DNA of 64,000 bases, taken from contig NZ_QHJF01000006.1 of NCBI RefSeq assembly GCF_003259225.1, forward strand, positions 1 through 64,000, written 5' to 3'. Position numbers and translations under genes: made by a program. The notes beneath the pieces were generated by a model. That model was not told where the DNA came from, did not search any database, and saw only the letters and a list, made by a program, of their open reading frames with translations. Source of the DNA: Marinomonas arctica. Lineage in GTDB: Bacteria; Pseudomonadota; Gammaproteobacteria; Pseudomonadales; Marinomonadaceae. Shown here piece by piece: positions 61,021 to 64,000 of this stretch. Each line of letters begins with the position of its first letter. Position 1 is the stretch's first letter.

Positions 61021-61932
61021 TTAAGGTAACGGAATAAATTCCTCTTCGTCATCAATGACTTTTGGAAAGGCCCCAGCCTGCCAGTCTCGTTTTGCTTGCT
61101 CGACGCGTTCTTTACGGCTAGAGATAAAATTCCACTCAATAAAGCGCTTACCGATTTTTTCACCACCGATCAGCGCGATTCGTGAATCCGCTGTCGCTTC
61201 AACCACTATGTCATCAGCGGCCGTCAAAATGACCATGGCAAACTCAGGTATCACGGTGTCGTTTATTTTCAGACCACCTTTTGCTACATAAATGGCACGC
61301 TCTTCGGCATTCGGCAAGGCTAAGTTCTGCCCCTCTTGCATGTGAGCTTCAACATACAAGGTCTCAGCATAGGTTTTTACCGGTGAGGTCAATCCGTAAG
61401 CACTGCCCATCAATACTCTCAATGGCACACCTTCTACCGTCGCCGTAGGAATACTGTCTGCAGGGTAATGATAAAAAGCAGGTTCGATCTCTTCGTCTTT
61501 CTCTGGCAATGCCAGCCAAAGTTGCAAACCATGCAAGGTATGTGGCACATGTTTTACTTCTGGACGCTCTCGTTCGGAATGGGTAATCCCTTTACCCGCC
61601 ACCATGAGATTAATGTCCCCTGGTCTAATCGTGGCATAACTTCCTAATGAGTCTCGGTGTAAAATCTCCCCTTCGAACAAGTAAGTCACCGTTGCCAAAT
61701 TAATATGAGGATGGGGACGAACATTAATACCGGAACCCGCTGGGAAATGCGCAGGGCCCATATGATCAAAGAAAATCCATGGTCCGACCGTTTTGCGCTC
61801 CGTCGTTGGCAAAGTACGCCTAACCATGAACTCGCCTAGATCTTTCTCTCGCGGCTTGATAATAATATCAATCGCCTCGCATCCCTTATCGGTATCACAA
61901 GCTAATTCGATATTTGCTTTTTCTATGCTCAT
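61021..61932 (-). CDS. Pirin family bicupin protein
   Basis: A 303-residue protein with two cupin domains. The N-terminal domain keeps the metal-binding set in RPHPHINLATVTYLFEGE and ITHSERE. Bacterial pirins include quercetinases and redox-sensing partners of other enzymes; the true role here is unknown. AGGTAAA precedes the ATG. No neighbour gives a pathway. Confidence 0.88.
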   Translation of the reverse strand: MSIEKANIELACDTDKGCEAIDIIIKPREKDLGEFMVRRTLPTTERKTVGPWIFFDHMGPAHFPAGSGINVRPHPHINLATVTYLFEGEILHRDSLGSYATIRPGDINLMVAGKGITHSERERPEVKHVPHTLHGLQLWLALPEKDEEIEPAFYHYPADSIPTATVEGVPLRVLMGSAYGLTSPVKTYAETLYVEAHMQEGQNLALPNAEERAIYVAKGGLKINDTVIPEFAMVILTAADDIVVEATADSRIALIGGEKIGKRFIEWNFISSRKERVEQAKRDWQAGAFPKVIDDEEEFIPLP

Positions 61933-62243
61933 ACTATTTACCTGCTTAAGTCATTTTTTATTGTCGGGTCATCCGCTAGAGCAATGACCTTCAGCGTAGC
62001 TACCTCGCTTAACACTCCTTACGTTTAAATGTACTTAAACACAGTATGCAAAAAGTCACAGCGGCTTGTAAGTGATTTTTATCTTAACTGAAATTGCCAT
62101 ACGCTCTTTCTTAGTTCATCACCGTTAAAATCAGACAAGTCCGATCCACAACCAACCTGCCACGCTTTAGACTAACGTGCCTTACTGGTGGTAAATATTT
62201 TTAGTATTCCGCCAGGTTAATTCACCCTAAGAAGCGACCTAAA
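61933..62243. other. Gap between divergent pirin and fimbrial operon
   Basis: The 311 bases hold no recognisable gene or strong repeat. Promoters for the pirin gene (leftward) and the fimbrial operon (rightward) should both lie here, but none could be assigned with confidence. Confidence 0.5.
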
Positions 62244-62999
62244 ATGCACTACACACTATGCACTGTGCTCAAAATATTTGTTGTATTGGCTGGTCTGACT
62301 GGTTCAGTCTGCTATGCTGCAGCCCCTAATATTAACGTCGGTACCTTACACGATTACATCAGCGGTAAACAAAGCACTGAACTCAAACGTATTTACAATG
62401 CAGGCGATGCCACTGCGTTTGTTCGAGTGACAGTGCACGAAATTGTGTATGACGAAAAAGGTATCGCCAAAGAAGTAGACGCGGGTGAAATTTTAGGCGA
62501 TAGCCAAAACGCGGATACCTTAATTGTTAGCCCTGCCCGTTTGATTATTCCGGCATCAGGTATTCAGTCAGCTCGTTTATTGTTTATTGGCCCCCGCGAC
62601 AAAGAACGTTACTTTAGAGTGCGTTATATTCCTGTGCTGCCAGATATCAACGACAACTTTAACTTAAGCGCCGAAGAAAGTGCGGAATACAACAGCACCT
62701 TACAGGCGGGTTTTAACTTACTGGCGGGGTACGGCACTATCGTCTTTGTGCATCCGGCACATGAGCGGTATGACACTCAGATCACCCCCTACAACGACAA
62801 AGTCGTTATCCGCAACAACGGCAATACCACCATCAAACTGGATAAATTGACACAGTGTGACAAGGGCAATACCAACTGCGATAAGCCGATACTGGAGCAT
62901 ATTTTGCCGGGTAAAACCAAAACGCTGCACAAAGACACCGGTCGCCATTACCGCTTTGAACTACAGGAAGGTGACCACAAAAACATGCAGGAGTTTTGA
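62244..62999 (+). CDS. Periplasmic chaperone of a CS1-type (alternate) fimbria
   Basis: A 251-residue secreted protein with a signal peptide ending near CYAA-AP and two immunoglobulin-like domains. Features of the CblB/CfaA/EcpB type are LIVSPARLIIPASGIQSARLLFIG (the strand that caps pilins) and ERYFRVRYIPVLP, and Cys residues in QCDKGNTNC. It should keep pilin subunits folded in the periplasm until they reach the usher. It is followed by a pilin-like gene one base later and by an usher gene. Confidence 0.8.
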   Translation: MHYTLCTVLKIFVVLAGLTGSVCYAAAPNINVGTLHDYISGKQSTELKRIYNAGDATAFVRVTVHEIVYDEKGIAKEVDAGEILGDSQNADTLIVSPARLIIPASGIQSARLLFIGPRDKERYFRVRYIPVLPDINDNFNLSAEESAEYNSTLQAGFNLLAGYGTIVFVHPAHERYDTQITPYNDKVVIRNNGNTTIKLDKLTQCDKGNTNCDKPILEHILPGKTKTLHKDTGRHYRFELQEGDHKNMQEF

Positions 63000-63000
63000 G

Positions 63001-63474
63001 ATGCACTACATTTTTATGTTGATGCTGATGGTCTGCCCTTTACTCGTTGCCGCTGAGCGCTTTGAACACACTGTGGCGGTGTCTTTACAACTGCCCAACC
63101 CAGATTTTCAAATCAGCACTCCGGCGTCCGATCCATGGCTGAATCAAACCCAGCAGATGGAATGGGATAGCCACCAACAGCGACTACTACCCATCCACAA
63201 ACAGCTTACTATTCAAAGTCGTTTAGGCGGAGTTTCGGCACGCCTATTAGCACCAGCGAGATTAAGCTACGGCCCGAAGCAAATACTACTGAAAGTACAG
63301 CTGGACCGCACAGTGTTAAGCACCACAACACAAACCATATTAAACGCCCAACAAGCCAATGCTGGTCAGCAACTGGATGTCATCATTATGGCAATGCCCG
63401 ATCCCAGTGGCCGCTACAGAGCGGGAACGTATCAGGGGGTGGTGAATATGTTATTTGAAACTTCTTCCCCATAA
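63001..63474 (+). CDS. CS1-type fimbrial subunit (pilin-like)
   Basis: A 157-residue secreted protein. Its signal peptide is short (HYIFMLMLMVCPLLVAA-ER). The tail RAGTYQGVVNMLFET is like the last strand of CS1/CfaB-family pilins. The frame is open from 62857, but the ATG at 63001 has AGGAG seven bases ahead and follows the chaperone stop by one base. It would be the structural or a minor subunit. Sequence similarity in this family is low, so the call rests partly on the operon order chaperone-pilin-usher. Confidence 0.7.
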   Translation: MHYIFMLMLMVCPLLVAAERFEHTVAVSLQLPNPDFQISTPASDPWLNQTQQMEWDSHQQRLLPIHKQLTIQSRLGGVSARLLAPARLSYGPKQILLKVQLDRTVLSTTTQTILNAQQANAGQQLDVIIMAMPDPSGRYRAGTYQGVVNMLFETSSP

Positions 63475-63602
63475 CACCGGCATTTTGCTCTTTTAGCAGA
63501 TACCTTTACTGCAGAAAAAACCAAACTCAGATTAGTCCGATAGTCTGCCAACCCTGACGCCACTAGTATACGCAGCACTCACTTTACCTGGGGGAACTGT
63601 GA

Positions 63603-64000
63603 TTGCCAGTCTTTTCATTTAACCGAATTGCTATCTGTGTGACCTGCTTTCTACTGGCAACCTACACCTATGGCCAATCTGCGCATTCTTCCATTCCTGT
63701 GTTACAGCAAGCCGAACAATTGCCGGCTGATTTTGCCGCTCATCTTTTTAATGTACCACTTGTCGTCCGAGTGGAGCTAAACAGTCAATACCTCGGGGAT
63801 GCGCTTTTGGTATTAACAGAGGACAACCAGGTACAACTCTTAAGCTTTACTGATGCTTACAACAGCCCTTATGGCGATACAGAGCGTAACTTCTGGCTAC
63901 AGGAGCTGAGTGATAAAGTGGCTTTAGGCTCTTGCTCTGCCTGTAACAAACAGTGGCTGGCGTTGGAGTACAGTTTGTCCGATTCCCGCTTGTCTATTTT
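63603..64000 (+). CDS. Outer-membrane usher of the CS1-type fimbria (partial, cut by window end)
   Basis: An open frame continues to the window end from a TTG at 63603, with GGGGGA seven bases upstream. The 132 residues visible show a signal peptide (FNRIAICVTCFLLATYTYGQS) and an N-terminal region with FAAHLFNVPLVVRVELNSQYLG, consistent with TcfC/CfaC-type ushers. An overlapping GTG frame at 63599 stops after seven codons. The order chaperone, pilin, usher matches class 5 fimbria operons. A tip adhesin gene is expected beyond the window. Confidence 0.65.
   Translation, partial: MPVFSFNRIAICVTCFLLATYTYGQSAHSSIPVLQQAEQLPADFAAHLFNVPLVVRVELNSQYLGDALLVLTEDNQVQLLSFTDAYNSPYGDTERNFWLQELSDKVALGSCSACNKQWLALEYSLSDSRLSI

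Noticed and set aside
1..64000. Search for tRNA genes, rRNA, CRISPR arrays and intact insertion sequences
   Set aside because: None was seen by eye; no spaced repeat array, no transposase-like protein and no tRNA-like cloverleaf was recognised.

Overview
The window looks like chromosomal DNA of a marine gammaproteobacterium, most like Marinomonas or a close Oceanospirillales relative. This rests on gene content and protein style (a full paa phenylacetate set, two TRAP transporters, opgGH, DAB pump, siderophore uptake) and not on any rRNA or marker gene. No tRNA, rRNA, CRISPR array, intact insertion sequence or prophage was seen.

Layout. (1) 0.1-18.9 kb: a TRAP transporter followed by the phenylacetate (paa) catabolic cluster on the minus strand (paaFGHIJ, paaK, paaABCDE, paaZ), divergent from paaY-paaX on the plus strand, then an FMN-dependent alpha-hydroxy-acid dehydrogenase. 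Two inverted repeats with identical geometry, GATACA-N26-TGTATC, lie before paaA and before paaF and are probably PaaX operators. (2) 19.3-23.3 kb: a 2-oxoacid dehydrogenase E1 (alpha-beta fusion) and E2, divergent from an Lrp-type regulator. (3) 23.4-28.5 kb: a LysR regulator divergent from dabB-dabA, a membrane inorganic-carbon pump. (4) 28.6-42.1 kb: a complete erythritol catabolic locus arranged as in Brucella and rhizobia: eryA-B-C-D, then a DeoR regulator with eryH-eryI and an inositol-monophosphatase-like gene, with a divergent ABC transporter operon. (5) 42.2-49.3 kb: an operon coding a four-carbon acid-sugar kinase (OiaK-like), a RuBisCO-like protein (OiaX-like), a dehydrogenase (ApnO-like), a second TRAP transporter and a second DeoR regulator. 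This is best read as D-apionate catabolism. (6) 49.7-56.7 kb: an AraC regulator, ferric-siderophore ABC transporter and TonB-dependent receptor with a Fur-box-like site. (7) 56.8-60.5 kb: opgG-opgH for periplasmic glucans. (8) 61.0-64.0 kb: a pirin, then the start of a CS1-type (alternate) chaperone/usher fimbria operon that runs off the right edge.

The most interesting feature is how regions 4 and 5 fit together. In the established pathways, erythritol (EryA, EryB, EryC) and D-apionate (ApnO, OiaK, OiaX) both end at L-erythrulose 1-phosphate, and both need the same two isomerases (EryH = LerI, EryI = DerI) to reach D-erythrose 4-phosphate. Here the apionate operon has no isomerases of its own and lies next to the erythritol locus that does, so the two modules appear to form one convergent C4/branched-C5 island.

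Several starts were moved to internal codons because a Shine-Dalgarno sequence or family length supports them (the left TRAP dctM and dctQ genes, paaZ, paaE, paaC, paaA, paaF, paaY, E2, eryI, the pilin). The usher gene at the right edge was read by eye from a TTG start. Functional names come from recognising families; no search was run.
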